Notes under the pieces: generated by a model | What the model saw: the letters and a program-made list of their open reading frames with translations, nothing else | Database searches by the model: none | What the model was told of the DNA's origin: nothing | Origin: Glandiceps talaboti | Lineage: Eukaryota; Hemichordata; Enteropneusta; Spengelidae | NCBI RefSeq assembly: GCF_964340395.1 | Contig: NC_135550.1 | Location: 23,035,176-23,099,175, forward strand | Length of the DNA: 64,000 nucleotides | Direction of reading: 5' to 3' | Translations under genes and position numbers: made by a program | In this document: in pieces, positions 1-24,434 of the stretch | How the letters are laid out: every line of letters begins with the position of its first letter | How positions within the stretch are numbered: position 1 is the first letter of the stretch

Positions 1-90
1 TTGTGGTTACTACGTCGACGTATATATTATGATCAGATATGTTTGTGGTTACTACGTCGACGTATGATCAGATATGTTTGTGGTTACTAC
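1..90. repeat. short tandem duplication
   Basis: A unit of about 36-42 bp starting TTGTGGTTACTACGTCGACG is present twice in full, with the start of a third copy, the copies differing by a small TATAT indel. It lies in the intron before the first visible exon of symporter copy A. Confidence 0.85.
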
Positions 91-174
91 ATTGATGAAC
101 AAGTAGTACATTGCATATCATGTTTAACTTTTAATCCAAATCTTGAATTCATGCACTAACAACTCAACATACAG

Positions 175-2380
175 ATTCTTATCTACTTTGTGAGTTCAAG
201 ATTGGGACAGATACCAGGTCTGCAAGGTTTATTCATATCCTGTTTGTTTGCTGGAGCTTTGAGGTACGATCATTATCATAATTGCATCTCGTTTTACTGG
301 TGAGAGATATTTCTCTGACATTTGTGCAACATCTTGGAACAATCTTCCTTTCAATCAACCATTACAATCATTGACATCCTTCCATCACTCTCTCAAGACA
401 TCAGTAAGGTCAAACCTCTCCATTTGCCATGTATCCGGGCAGTGTGTATAACCCCCTCACATCTGCGCTGATATAGAGCTTTGCTTACAGAGATTAGGCG
501 CATTAGAAATATTTTTATTATTATTAAATATGATTACATGTGTGCGGTCTGAACGCCCGTTTTTTCTTTGTCATTTTTTGTTTTTATATGAAGAATTGTT
601 TTCTACTTAAAGCTGTAACGGAAAGGTTTTTTTTTAATCAAATATTTTGTTAGGTACAATAACTTACTCATAATATCGTACACCGAGAACAGCATTGCAT
701 CACCTGTGGGTAAACGTATTCTTTGTAGCTGTATATACACAAAAATCGAATCAAATCGTTTTTGGGTCCGCATCCAAAAATCAGCGCCCTCAACTACCGT
801 CATGATTTCAACCTGTGTTTGTACAGCTTATGATAATATCAACCACTGATTTACATGTACAATGTCTAATTATTGGTATTTTAACAACTTTCAGTGAATA
901 AATTGTGTTTGTCTTAAACTCCAGTTACAACTAGTATAGTTTTGTGATGGTGACATATTCAAATCCGAACAAAACTGTCTTTTATAAGTAATAGGCCAAT
1001 TATTAGAATATATATATATCACGTTAGACAACAATGATATGGTATGTGTTATAATTAAAGCGGGTCTCTTTTTTTAGCACCACACTTACTTCTTTAATAT
1101 TTTCTATCTAATAATGTGTTTGTCCTGTTTGACGTGTCCTGCACATTGATAAACGTACATCACTGACTCATGTTTTCGCAGCTCCATCTCCTCTGGCCTA
1201 AATGGTTTAGTTGCCGTCATCTTGAAAGACATGATATTACCATGGCGACAGTGGCGCTCCAAACGGAATTACCGGCCTGTGGTGCATAATGACGCAAGAG
1301 ATACTACCATATCGAAAGGACTAAGTAGGTTTATATTACTTGATACCATATTATCATATAATAATAACGCAAACAATAAAATACAATAAACAATACAACA
1401 AGGTATGTTATGATGGCGTCCAAAGGCGCCATACATATGATATGACCAATTATCAGATATGACTTTTCTGCTAGTGTTTTTATGTTTGACCGTGACTTTG
1501 TGGGTCAACTGCATTTTAAAAACCCGTTTCACCTATATTAAAGTCACACGTAGGTGAAATGGTATGTTGGGGAACTTGTGCTTGATTTTGTTACCTAATT
1601 CACGATTTTTTTCTCTTTCCATTAGCTGTGATGTTCGGGATTGTTTTCACTGCCCTTGGTTTAGGTGTACCCTATATGGGTACTTTCATCGTGATAACGA
1701 CTGCTGTACAAGGCGTATTTGCTGCCCCAGTTCTTGGTGCTTTCACTCTTGGCATGTGCTATCCAAGGGCCAACACATGGTTAGTTCTCTATATTATGTT
1801 TGTATTTCTGATTGATTGATAAGATATGAATGTACCATACCATTGGAAACTTTGAATATCTGATTGGCTAAAATCCCACAACGTCACTTCTCTGTACTTA
1901 AATGTGATGACATTTTTGTCAATTTGTGTCATTATAAAAGATCACACAGACTTTAGAGAATATCTACATGTTTGACACGTTTAGCATAAATGTCAAGTCA
2001 AAGCGTTTGAATTTCCTTTTCTATACTCCAGGGGTGTCTTCATAGCAGTCATGATTGGAACTGGTTGGGGTATATGGGTCGCCCTTGGAGCTACATTGAC
2101 TAGATATGGACTTGTAACACCTCTACCATTTTACAAGGTGGGTTTTATTCATCATTATAGTAGTTATTTCTCAATCACTCAATTCACGAAATAAGCTGAG
2201 CTCACCAACTCAACAATAACTGAAAATCGCGATCGACTGGAAACTCGGTTTAAAAACATTATTTTTCAAAACAAGTCATTTGCTACATAGATCACAGGGC
2301 ACCCAGGCTTAGTTAATTATGTTTTACGAAAGCAAACAAACAAACAAATAAATAAATAAATAAACCAGCAAACGAATGAA

Positions 2381-2431
<51 letters not shown>

Positions 2432-3486
2432 ATACATACATACATACATACATACATACTGACAAGCATTAACAAACACACCGTCGCAAACCGAGTAAGT
2501 ACAATTGTGTTCATTTCGCATATATGAAAACATATAGTAATTCTTGTAGTTGATAATGATTTGTAATTACTCTCTTGTTGATGCTTGTTAGTATATGTAT
2601 TATTTATTTGTTGTTTGCTGGTTTGTTTATTTATTCATCTATTTTTTGTTTGTTTTTATTTGTTTGTTTTCTTAAACATAACTAAGCCTGAGTGCCCTTT
2701 GCATAGATTATCTATTAGCTTTTTCTTTCGACTAATTTATATCTTTAGAAACTTCGAGTAAAACCCGTATGAAAGTTTATTTTCAATAATACAATCACAT
2801 TAATGTTTGTTCTCGTAGATGTCGTTCATGTGGTACCCTTTTATGAATTGGTTTATAACAGTCGTGCTGGGCATCCTGATTAGTGAGATTCGGAGGTGTA
2901 TAGCGCCCTCAGAAAGAGGCCACAAAGTCGACCCAAAACTACTGATACGCTGCCTAAGGTGAGAGAATTGATGATTGCAAACTCGCTGAACATATCAATA
3001 ACTGGATTACAGAACTGCTTTTTACTTAGGAAGAACAAGAACTTATTTACCGTACACTCTATTTATATTTTTTTTCGAAGCATTCATAATTTAGGCGTCG
3101 TATTATATATATTTCAGAGCCTAGAACTTTTTCACCAATTGAATAACGTCATATGCTTAGAGGAAGTGACTAAAAGCACAGACAAGGAGGAAAAGTAATG
3201 TAATGTCACGCCAATAATTTCTGACCGGCCATTTTCGTGATCAGTGCGCCCTCTATTAGAAGTATTTACGGTCACTTTGATTTTGGTAGAATAGATACTT
3301 CGCTGTCTCGTTGTGTTTGTCTCAATAATCAGTCGTCTAAACACTGTCTGCTTATTCCGTAGGCCAAAATACTCGTATTCGCCGAATGAAGGGCAGGATA
3401 CACACGAAAGAGAAGTTATCATGACTGAGATGAATATTAATAGAGACGAATATTTGAAATGTCGACAGTCGACATTGGACGATTGA
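175..3486 (+). CDS. SLC5-family sodium:solute symporter, copy A (3' part only)
   Basis: Six coding exons: 175-263, 1182-1324, 1626-1779, 2032-2137, 2819-2958, 3363-3486 (stop TGA). They give 251 residues with consistent phases and GT-AG introns. The protein covers the C-terminal half of an SLC5 transporter. It contains LGQIPGLQGLF, then SSISSGLN (the segment whose serines form the second sodium site in this family), then several hydrophobic segments, APVLGAFTLGM, and a charged tail rich in E, D and N. Five exons have exactly the lengths of their counterparts in copy B at 13827-15775 (89, 143, 154, 106, 140 nt), so the pair is a tandem duplication. Only the last exon differs (124 versus 166 nt), giving a divergent cytoplasmic tail. 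The N-terminal half lies left of the window. The likely role is Na+-coupled uptake of a small organic anion or vitamin at the plasma membrane (SLC5A5/6/8/12-like); the substrate cannot be told from sequence. Confidence 0.9.
264..1181 (+). other. symporter copy A intron, no further feature seen
   Basis: A GT-AG intron of 918 bp between the first two visible exons. It is AT-rich with T runs near 620-640 and a short ATATAT run near 1008-1017. No gene, RNA or mobile element was recognised in it. Confidence 0.6.
2286..2708. mobile_element. MITE-like element with terminal inverted repeats
   Basis: The left end has GGGCACCCAGGCTTAGTTA and the right end, on the other strand, GGGCACTCAGGCTTAGTTA. The similarity continues inward about 80 bp through AAAC/AAAT-rich arms with a shared CCAGCAAAC block. 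Both sides are flanked by CATAGAT (2286-2292 and 2702-2708), a likely 7-bp target duplication. No coding capacity. The left arm carries a long AAAT then CATA microsatellite (about 2336-2458). It sits in an intron of symporter copy A. Confidence 0.65.
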
Positions 3487-4084
3487 AAACTCATCAAGTG
3501 ATATGTCATCTTCTGAAATTGGTGTTGTTGACGCTACATGTACCTCGGTATTCCTGGACTGTAAATAATATGTTATAATGATTCGATAGTCCAATGTTAA
3601 TTTGCAAATAACTATTTCTACATTCTCGGTTTTAACGCTTTTATATTGAATGTTTTGAAACGCCATATCATTCTAGGGATAGATTTTACAGTATCATATT
3701 TTAAATATCAGTACTACAAATATTTCATATAAACATAAATTTTTTTAATTGTTGTTGCCGATTCGAATTAAACCTTGCTAGTATCATTGATTCGCCAAAT
3801 CATTAAGTGATGACCGAACGGCAAACAAAGGTTTAGTTTAATATATATTATTGGTATCAACCGGGGGGGGGGGGGGGGTCTTTCCAGTAGTGTTTTGCTG
3901 ATAGTCTAATCGGCCAAACCAGACGTTTTTCGTTTGATGGTGGTCGAAGCCCAACTGTAACTTCATGCTCATAAAGGTAGCCTCGATTGCACTGTAACAC
4001 TGTATGTGTTTTATTTGACAAGTGAGAGAAAAGAACTGTCAGCAAAAACTTAGAAATTCACGATACAGGACCTGAATAGAGTAA

Positions 4085-4250
4085 TAATAATTATAATAAT
4101 AATGTTGGTTTCTTATATAGCGCTTTCCCACTCCATGCTCAAAGAGCTTTACAATTATTACCCCTGGCACGGATCTATAGCGGCCCAACGACCCTTTACA
4201 CTTCCTCAACTCCCTGGGGAGCATACAAGTACGGTAACGTATCATAAGAA
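4085..4250. repeat. probable dispersed repeat (TATATAGCGC / GCTTTAC type)
   Basis: After an ATAATAATTATAAT run, the segment reads TTATATAGCGCTTTCCCA, then CTCAAAGAGCTTTACA and a GC-richer block including GGCCCAACGACCC. Sequences of this style recur in many marine invertebrate genomes, and the block is compositionally unlike its flanks. Only one copy is in this window, so the repeat call rests on recognition, not on copies seen here. Confidence 0.45.
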
Positions 4251-4604
4251 CTGGGTCAAGAAAACTAACAACTCTCAACGTTACCGTTTATTGAGAGGAA
4301 ACACGACTATATTATGTTGATATGAGGGTTATAGGGCGCTCACACTTTCTTTAGATTTTTAGACAATTCTAATTAATTGTAATAAAAACATTACATGTAT
4401 ACATTTGAGAATAAAAATATAAAGTTCAATAATCGTCTCAATATCTGTCATATGGATGTTGACGTTACAGGTATACATGGATTTTCTCACTATAATCGGC
4501 GGTTATCAAACGACAGTGACACATTTAGCATGGTGATGTGAACATGTAACTTTGTGTGAGGATATTATAAAGCCCCATTCCTCCTAATCACTGTGCATCA
4601 TTCT

Positions 4605-4699
4605 CACGTGACCATTACACTTCAATGAATGAATGAATGAATGCGCCATCCAATTGGTTGACCGAACAGGTATTCCCACGTGATCATTTTATTACGTCA
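4605..4699. promoter_or_regulatory. cluster of E-box, CCAAT and CRE-like motifs
   Basis: Within 95 bp lie two palindromic E-boxes CACGTG (4605-4610 and 4677-4682), a palindromic CCAATTGG (4650-4657) and TTACGTCA (4692-4699, one base from a CRE). A GAAT tetranucleotide repeat lies between them. It is 1.8 kb upstream of symporter copy B. Function is inferred from motifs only. Confidence 0.3.
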
Positions 4700-6474
4700 C
4701 AGTGGCGATAGCTAACACAATATCAGGTATTTCTTTACGAATTGTACAATCAAAGTTCGTACAATCCTTGATTGTATAATTTTAACAAAGATTTGGCAGT
4801 AATTGAAGACTTCTTTATGGTACTGTAATGACGTTGGAACAGTCATATTAGAAATGTTCATACTTTATAGAAAATGTCGGGTGTTTGATAAATGATTTTT
4901 GTACAAACGAATGTTTCTAGTCAGGCCGTACAGACAACAAATGTATGTTATACACGGCTTTAATATAACAAAAATATTTGACATAGACTTTGTTTTTCTG
5001 TGTGTTTTTGGTCAACATTTCTAACTAATCTAGAAACCACAAGCTGTATAATATTTTACAACGTGGCGAGGATAATTCACCCAAACTTTATGTCAACAAC
5101 TTATCAATGATTTGCATGTCCGTGTATGACCTTTCAATCGACCTGACTAAAACCACAGACAGCCCATGCTAAAACCGATCAAGCATTCACTAATTTTGAC
5201 CCGTAAATGTCTTTCCAAACGAACTAAGCACCACGTTTACTTCCAGCGTTTTTTTTCCGTGTGACACCTCTAAATATAGTCATTTCATGGATGAAGAAAC
5301 CCCAACAACTTTAACATGTAAAAATGAAAGTATCGATAGTGGACTTTGTTATTACAGGAACACTTGAATATGAACCCAGTCAACAACTTATATAAGGTAC
5401 AAGATGGAGGACATCGATTGTACTGCAGACAACGACTTGTTGATCACGCCTTTCTTGATGTTAACAAGGCTGATAGATGATCGAATTCATGCCCTGTTTG
5501 CGAACCTCAGATTTACATTTCTTTGAGGATAATAACCCAGGACCAGCTATATATAGCACATTTAATGACCTCTGCAACTTAGCTCCACTATACAGGTTGT
5601 AAATTTAGAAGCAAGGTTTGTTATATTGGCACTTACTCGTATGTAATAGTTGCGGATACGAATCTCAGCAGTGTAGATTCAAGTTCTAAGGGTAAGTTTT
5701 AATATGAACACGGTTTTTTTTTATTCTGCTGCGACATGAGACACGTAAAATACCATCGAATATCTCAAGCGATAAAACAGGACTTTTATACATCAACTAT
5801 TGGTGGGTACGTATGAGGATTGAGTCCTGGTGGAAAAAGTAAAGTATTTGCCCGCCCGTTGGTGGATTTCTTGTTTATAATTAACTAAAGTGGTGACATA
5901 GCGTCTAAAGTGGTTGTAATTACACTGAGCTATAAGTACATATAGTTAAGACTTTGTTGCCACAACGCGTGTGTCTGTGTGTCTGTGTGTCTGTGTTTAT
6001 CACCTGGTGAAAATTCTATATATGATCTTTCTATGCTGTCGCCTACATCTTGAGAAGATTAACATTTCAATGGAACGCACAGCAATTGACAAATATTGAA
6101 CAAGACACAAGTATCATCGAAATGTAACGTCGAGACCGCACTACGATTTTAGTTCACATAACAATGCTTATCGTTTACACGTGCACATACTGAACACTTG
6201 CACCTAAAATCTAAGCATTACACTGCACTGAATATACAGGGGTGCAACTGGTGATTTATTGTTTATTTGTTTGTTTACTTTTCACCGAATCATAGTTGTA
6301 TTTCTCTGATTAAAAGCGTTGACCCAGTAACATAATTCGGTGGTACAGTAAATCTCACTTATATATTGATTTCTAAATGCCGATAAAACAAGTGCATTCC
6401 ATTCACATTCCATCAGCAGCGGTCGCATTTTTATAGTTGGCCAGGTAAACAGTGTGAACTAGAAGGTGTACAAC

Positions 6475-16311
<9,837 letters not shown>

Positions 16312-16484
16312 TATATATCGGCATATTTTTATATCAGTCATTTCCGTGATGGGTGCACTTATTTCTGGAAGATGCTTATGACTAGCGTTTCACATTCTGA
16401 GACTTAGAAAACATTGCAGTTAGCACTATTTCGTTGTCTGGAAGATGGTGTTATTTTTATCATTTCCCAACATTTATAACTTTT

Positions 16485-16490
16485 AATAAA
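16485..16490 (+). terminator. poly(A) signal of symporter copy B
   Basis: AATAAA 174 bp after the stop codon, the first canonical hexamer downstream of the gene. Confidence 0.6.
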
Positions 16491-16660
16491 ATGTAATTCA
16501 TAGCTGAAATTCTTTTATTGTAAAAACTTCCTAAGTTAGTAATTTTTAGTTACTGCTTCGTTTTACGCTAACACACATACAATACCAAACCTTGGTGACT
16601 AATTTTTTTCCAGTCGATGATTTTTTAGATTTCTACATGTATCAGCATTTGATCAAGATT

Positions 16661-16758
16661 AGTCTGTAAGGTACGCCGTGACGGTCGCCCTAACGCATAG
16701 GTCAACCTCTATCAGGAGGCCGGTGAGGGCGGAACGGACACGACGTATCTTACAGTCT
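16661..16758. repeat. GC-rich 98-bp hairpin-forming segment
   Basis: The ends AGTCTGTAAGGTACGCCGTG and, on the other strand, AGACTGTAAGATACGTCGTG pair over 20 bp with few mismatches. The interior (GGTCGCCC, GAGGGCGGAAC) pairs partly. It is much GC-richer than its surroundings. It may be a tiny MITE or a structured RNA. Confidence 0.55.
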
Positions 16759-19700
16759 AGATAGAGATACAATTGTAGGTTTTGCTAAAACGTGGTAGCA
16801 TTTTTGCAAAATTTATATTTTGTGTCAACATTTAATCTGTTTGATATTTTTACTCTTTTATTTTATGTGAGTGTATCCATTGGCATCACATCTGTGTTCA
16901 TCTAGTACCGAACTATGACCTCAAAAAAAGTGTCCAAAACGTAGTAACATTCAACTACAACACATGCGGGTCTTCACAAATCTGGTAACGACATCACATC
17001 ACGTGTTGACAATTGAATTGATGTAGAAAACAGGCATATACACTTTGAACAATGTTGAATAAAGATCTAAAATCAACATACCCTCAGAACCATTTGACGG
17101 CTGTTGAACCTTCTACAATGAATGCACACAAACAAATCTTGATATTAAAACGAGTAATGAATTATGCATTTCATCGTTCATGGCTGTACAAACACAACAC
17201 TCTTACATAAAACAACAGCAAATAAAAAAATATTCTTTTCCCACAAATCATTCATTCGATTGCATCCCCGGTGTATGGCTGGTAACATTTCATTTCGTAG
17301 GAAACTTCGACACTGAAACAGTCACCCGGATCAGCACTTCTCAGGCAGTACTACATTGAGATGTGATGACACTCAGCTCAATGGTTCGGTATATCACTCT
17401 AATTTTCAAGTTTCCCCTCCACCAAGATCATTTTCTTCGTCTTTGTTTGCGACAGACTAATACTTACATCACATCAAACCAGTGACACCATTTTGACGTC
17501 ATTTAGCCGATGGCCATCATCCTCGATCAGTATGCAAATTAAATTTCCACCCACCAGACGAGTGTAAATGTTGAGAAACATAGGTGGGCCATTTCTGTAA
17601 ACGCAATCACACATTTCCAGCTAGGGATTGAGGTAAGGGTGGCGCATAATTTTCCTATATGAAAACATAGGTTCACACATTTCATCTTGATTATCACCAG
17701 TTCAGTTCAGGAGCATGAATTTATATACATGTGCATGTATTTCCATTTGAGTCGAGCTGTAAAAGTGGGTGCTTGTTTTGTGGACATTCTAGCTAGCATG
17801 CAATGTTGGCTTTAGAAAGTGCTTCTGTGTTCTCAACGACGACTTCTATATCACAGACTTGGTTTGTTGTAGTTTTGTCAGCATTTCGGTATTGCTCCCC
17901 TGGAATGTAAACAATGCAAAGATATGTCAGTTTACTACTCCACAACGACCAGATGAATTTACCATATTGTAAAGCACATCTAAATGGCATTCCTCCATCA
18001 AACCATCATGCGAACATTTTTACTTCTTGCGGTGTACGATTATGGTGTTTTGTTAACGTTCTTGTTTTATTTGTCGAACCCTGTGGCTACTTTTTGAGTC
18101 TGGGGAGTAACATTCAATATTCAGTTTTCAAACTGTATCGTGTACACCTTTTACGTGTTTGTTCCAATCGCAGAAAAACACACAAGGGTGGATCATTAAG
18201 GCTTAGACGATGCTTTGAGCTTCAAAATTTACTATTTCGAACTAGACAGATTACATGTCTGTACAGACATTGACTTTCTGTACTTTGAGATTTAGTGAAC
18301 TTGTTGGAAGATTCTCTGAATGGGATGTAATTATAGACAATGATATTTCTATAATACTTGCGCAAAGTCCGAAACATTCATAGTTATCTATTTGTCTGCA
18401 TCGTCAAAATCAAATGTCACAAATATATATATATAATGAAAAAATCTCAACTTATTATAATTAATGCACGTATTTGATTTGGAGTAGCAACGAATATTGA
18501 CCAAAAATGTAAATATTTGTATGCAGCTCATGATCAGCGATGAACGACTTGATGAGAATTCACTATATTATATTTCATTCGCCTTTCACTGATGACCCAA
18601 GTCTGCCTAATTGTCGACAAATGTTTGATTTATGTACATTGTACATATAGTAGACGATCCATATAACTGACTTCAATCCTTACACAGATCATTTGGGCTA
18701 CATGTAATCAATGGTGAGATTTCACTCGGTTGATATATGGACTTTAAACATGTTAAAAATGTGATATAGAATATCTGGTCTAATTTATCAGCAGTCATTT
18801 TGATACCACGATCATTGGATTCTTGGATTTACGACTTCTTATTTTGCATTGTCGTAAAACAACAGCCTGAGGTCTCTCTTGTGTCAACGGAAAAATGTGC
18901 TCTGGCTTGAGAAAATTGTGTTTAATGTGAAACAAAGTCAAATAAACCACGGGTATCATCAGTGTCCGAGCGTCATAATATTATATAGTTCTGTATACCT
19001 AGAAGGTTTTAGATTACAAGACGACTCGATGGTTGTAAAGCTTCAAACATTTCACGGCACAACATCGTACTTGGCATAGATTCTGCAATCATAGTGATTG
19101 ATTGTAAACAGTAGATTGGATTCCAGCGCCCTTAGTCTTTAGTTTCATTCACCGCGTAGTGTATTCATGTGTACTTTGATAGATATGTCGAGTTTGTTCT
19201 TTGGTGTGAACCTGTCTTTATTGTACATAATTACAAAAAATGTAGTATATATCTGACGTGAAACGTTCAGGAGATCAAACTATGTTTGAATGGTTCATTC
19301 GGTGTGGTCCCGACGACGAGGATAAAACACGACATATAAATCAAGATTTTAGTTTCTCGTCGTACAATATACGATTTCAAAATCAGGGAAAATCATAAAT
19401 CATCGATAAAGTTGTCATCATCCTAAACGTATGCCGTCCTGACTACATTACAAATAGGATACGACCCGATGAATTTTAACGATGGGTATATTACCTTAAC
19501 AAAACAATGTCGCTGATAAAATCATTGGTTTTCACACTAGATACGTAACTGCAACTTCTCTTAATGTTTTACCAGTAAACTATTCTCTACGTATCAATAA
19601 CGTCTCCGTGATAGCGATTTTAGAAAAGAAGAGTTTCCTTATAATATCTCAGATTATTAAGCGACAATTTCATTCGCAATAACTGATGTAGTGGTGACTG

Positions 19701-21682
19701 AAAGATGTGATAGTATCGATCCATTGCGTACTTTATTTTCGTCTATTCACTATATTTACGTCTTTTCCATTCAAAAACCAGAAGCTTTAATACAGCTATT
19801 TGAACAAGAGTGTATCAAATCCACGATTTTATTGCTCATTCACAGCTTGGTTTCAGAATAGTGGCACTGTCGTAAAACCACATGACATCTTTGCGACACA
19901 GTACAACACTTATCGTAAAACCACTAGCCCTCTTTGCGACAACATTCCTCTAATACAGCGGAATGCCTTCTCTGGCTCAGCTGTGACTGCGCATTGGATT
20001 GGAGATCCCTTGTAATTTAAAATACAGTGTATACATATTTTACTCGCTATAAACCCGAAGCAGGCTCAGGTTCATGCGTTTTGAATAATCTCAGCCTCAG
20101 TGAAAAACAAGAAGGGCATGGTCATAGACATTGAGATACACAAGGACTATCTCAGAGTTTAGTCATCTGTAAGTCATCAACAAATTGTAGAGAGTAGATT
20201 TTAATGTATGGTGTTAACAACTGATATGACACAACTAAAAGTAGAATCGTTAAAGTTTACAAATTCTCCTTAGAGCGTTAAATTCCTCCATTCTATCTTG
20301 ACGACTGATTAAATTAATGCATCCTATGATACATCAGTAATTCACAGAGTTCCGACAATCAGCTTCAGACCACAGCGAGATATGGTGTAACACATTTGAT
20401 TTCGTATAATGGTCTTTGTTGTCTAAGTTATTCATTCCACATGCCCACTTAGATATACTGTATTAGTCTTTATGACATCTAAGTTAGCATTTGTTTATCA
20501 AGTGAAAGTTTTTGATGAATATGTTTTTACTATATTTCGATTTAAAATTTTATATTGGTATATAATATATTTCCAATTGTCGGGTAAGATGACATATTAC
20601 TGTAAATTGTAAACTGAAAATTACCCTACGTCGATTTATAATGGTTGGCCGCATACAACAAACAACATATGGAATTACTTGGTTTCGTTTATGTTATGCA
20701 TCGAGGTTAACCTGGATGTCAGTACTTTCGATTATTCAATATTAACATAACTGGTTGTAAATCATGGTAATCTAAAGAATTGGGCATAATGAGAGTAAAT
20801 GATTAAGACGGATAGCTGTGACGCACACTTAGATAAAGGCTGTACCCGCTCCTTTCCTGACACCACAAGTAACAGTCAATTCAGTGCATTTCACTGATAT
20901 GTTATGATATTATTTTATGATGGTAGTGGTACGAAGTGGTAGTAGTAGGATTTGGAACTGGTGGCAGTGGGTGGGATCATGCCAAAATCACAAAATAATG
21001 AAAAGTTACATAAAAAATGAGTCAAAGTAGAACGTGACCCTCGCCTAATTTCCATTTTCTAAAATATGGCCCTCTCCCGAGGACCGATTTGTAAAAAGTG
21101 GCCCCCATTCCCCCGGCCCTCCCTCTTGTAATTACTGAAGGCCCCCTTAGAGGTAAATAGGAAACCTGTAATAATCCATATTAAAGTAAATAATCACGTT
21201 TTTGATGTGTGTGGGGGGGGGGAGGATACATAACGTTTTTCCAAAAAGTTGTATTCCTTAACAAAAGGATAGCATATGTTCTTCTTTGCTCCCAAAAGTA
21301 AGAAACTAAACAGCCTAACCCATTTCTTCTAGCTAAAATTATAAAATAATCTCCCATTGGGGTAGTTCACGTTGACCATTCCCCGGCATCTTAATCATCG
21401 TGTCGAATAGCTTACGATTCAATTGATCCTGACAGATTTTAATGCTTGGTGATATATTAAAGAAATGCCCAAGCTACGTTTCCTGCCATCCTCGATGTCA
21501 GCACTAAGGGCAGCTGTCCACTTAGTTATATTACTGATAAATAAAACCATATTCTCAAAGTTAAATCGTGAGTTTAGATACCAAGTCGAGTATAGAAATT
21601 GTTAGTGTTGTTTTCTTTTCATATTAAAAGTATTTTATCTCTCCTCTTCCAAAAATTCCTGTTCTGGTATAGTTTGTATACC

Positions 21683-23077
<1,395 letters not shown>

Positions 23078-24339
23078 GTCTCACGAGAGTTTTACGCTTA
23101 AATACAGAAGTACCACGAGATCTCTTTAGATTTCACATGAATTGTATAGTTTAGATATAGGGAAGGACAGTACCATGGGAGTATTTTAGATCTTTGCGAG
23201 AGTCTTCTGTAATCTCAATGGACTTGAAGTCAGTATTTGAATTTAACGGTTCAAGATTGTGACGTTATCAGAGATGGAAACGTGTTGTGGTGCATATATA
23301 TGTAGCAATGTTTTATATCTCAGAACCCCCGATATTCTCTGACAGATTTGATGTAATCGAGGATGAGTCTCACGAAGACTGTGTGTGTCATCGAGTGGTG
23401 TTCCTCCAAATCGGGGAATGTAGGTCCAGATGATCGAAACACAACACTGTCAATTGTATCTGTCGCGAACTCTCGCGAGTGATAGTACGGACCGGGTTGT
23501 ATACACAAACCACAATATCTAATATCTCAAAATAGTTTGGTTACAGCATAGTCATATTTGTCGCAACATTTCGCGTAGGATATTAATCATTATGCCTTCC
23601 TACGGGTAAATAAGATGGCGTATTTCGTATTGCGGCACGTTTAGAGGCAAAATCAAGCAATGTGTAATAATGATGGAAAAATTCATAATGGTTTGTTTTT
23701 CGTTCGTCATATGTATGTAATTACATGATGCTGAGGTAGGTCAAGGTATGATGACCGCCCATTTGTTTGTCTTTTTTTTGTCGAGGATTATAATATATTA
23801 TATTCCTTTTTTTTACTTTTTTGACGAGCGTAATTCAAGATTCATGATTTGATTTAATAAAAACACATATAATATAGAAAGTCGGTCTTGTGGTAATTCC
23901 TCTAACTCATATAAACTTACACCATAAATGGACGAATGGTAATTTCGTAGTTTGCATTGATGCTCATGGCATTAGCAAACTCTACCATAAATTTAAACTC
24001 ATGATATAGTTTCATAGCCATGTGTTTTGTTTCTACGTAAAAATAAAGCTGTGTTGATATAACTTATCATCAAATGGTTAATCTGTCTGTCTGCGCATGA
24101 TAACGATGATGCCAAAGCTGTCAGAGTATAATACATCATGTCACAGCAAGCTGACACTATCACTTGTCATCATACAAATAAACATATAACAATATTTCAG
24201 ACATTGATCGGGATAACAATTGTCAATGGATTGCATTATTATATTGATATCCAGTCGCTGTAGTGTAATACAGCTATCTTTTTCTAGAAGCATTCTCGAT
24301 TTAGCAAGCATGTTTTATATCATATGTGTTGTTAGTTAT

Positions 24340-24428
<89 letters not shown>

Positions 24429-24434
24429 GGGAGA
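24340..24434. repeat. (GA)n microsatellite
   Basis: About 95 bp of GA/GAGACA repeats. Confidence 0.95.

Larger units (their letters stand above)
3487..6474. other. intergenic region between the two symporters
   Basis: AT-rich spacer of about 3 kb. It contains a G16 run at 3863-3878, a dispersed-repeat-like segment near 4085-4250, two AATAAA hexamers at 4381 and 4410 that might serve copy A, a cluster of factor-site-like motifs at 4605-4699, a TGTGTC repeat near 5968-5996, and the presumed promoter of copy B. A weak TATA-like TTTTTATA lies about 40 bp before the copy B ATG. No coding exon was found. Confidence 0.6.
16312..21682. other. intergenic region between symporter B and PLAC8 gene 1
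   Basis: About 5.4 kb. It contains the 3' UTR of symporter B, a GC-richer hairpin at 16661-16758, an exon-like minus-strand segment at 17793-17899, two copies of a TCGTAAAACCAC/CTTTGCGACA motif near 19870-19942, and a C/G-rich stretch near 21030-21230. Small open frames up to 119 codons (17914-18273) show no family features. Otherwise nothing was recognised. Confidence 0.55.

Noticed and set aside
3099-3198. Alternative last exon of symporter copy A after the acceptor TTTCAG near 3117
   Set aside because: In the frame set by the previous exon it gives an immediate stop; the acceptor at 3362 gives an RPK start like copy B.
17914-18273. 119-codon plus-strand open frame
   Set aside because: No recognisable domain, no splice support, and composition like AT-rich chance sequence.
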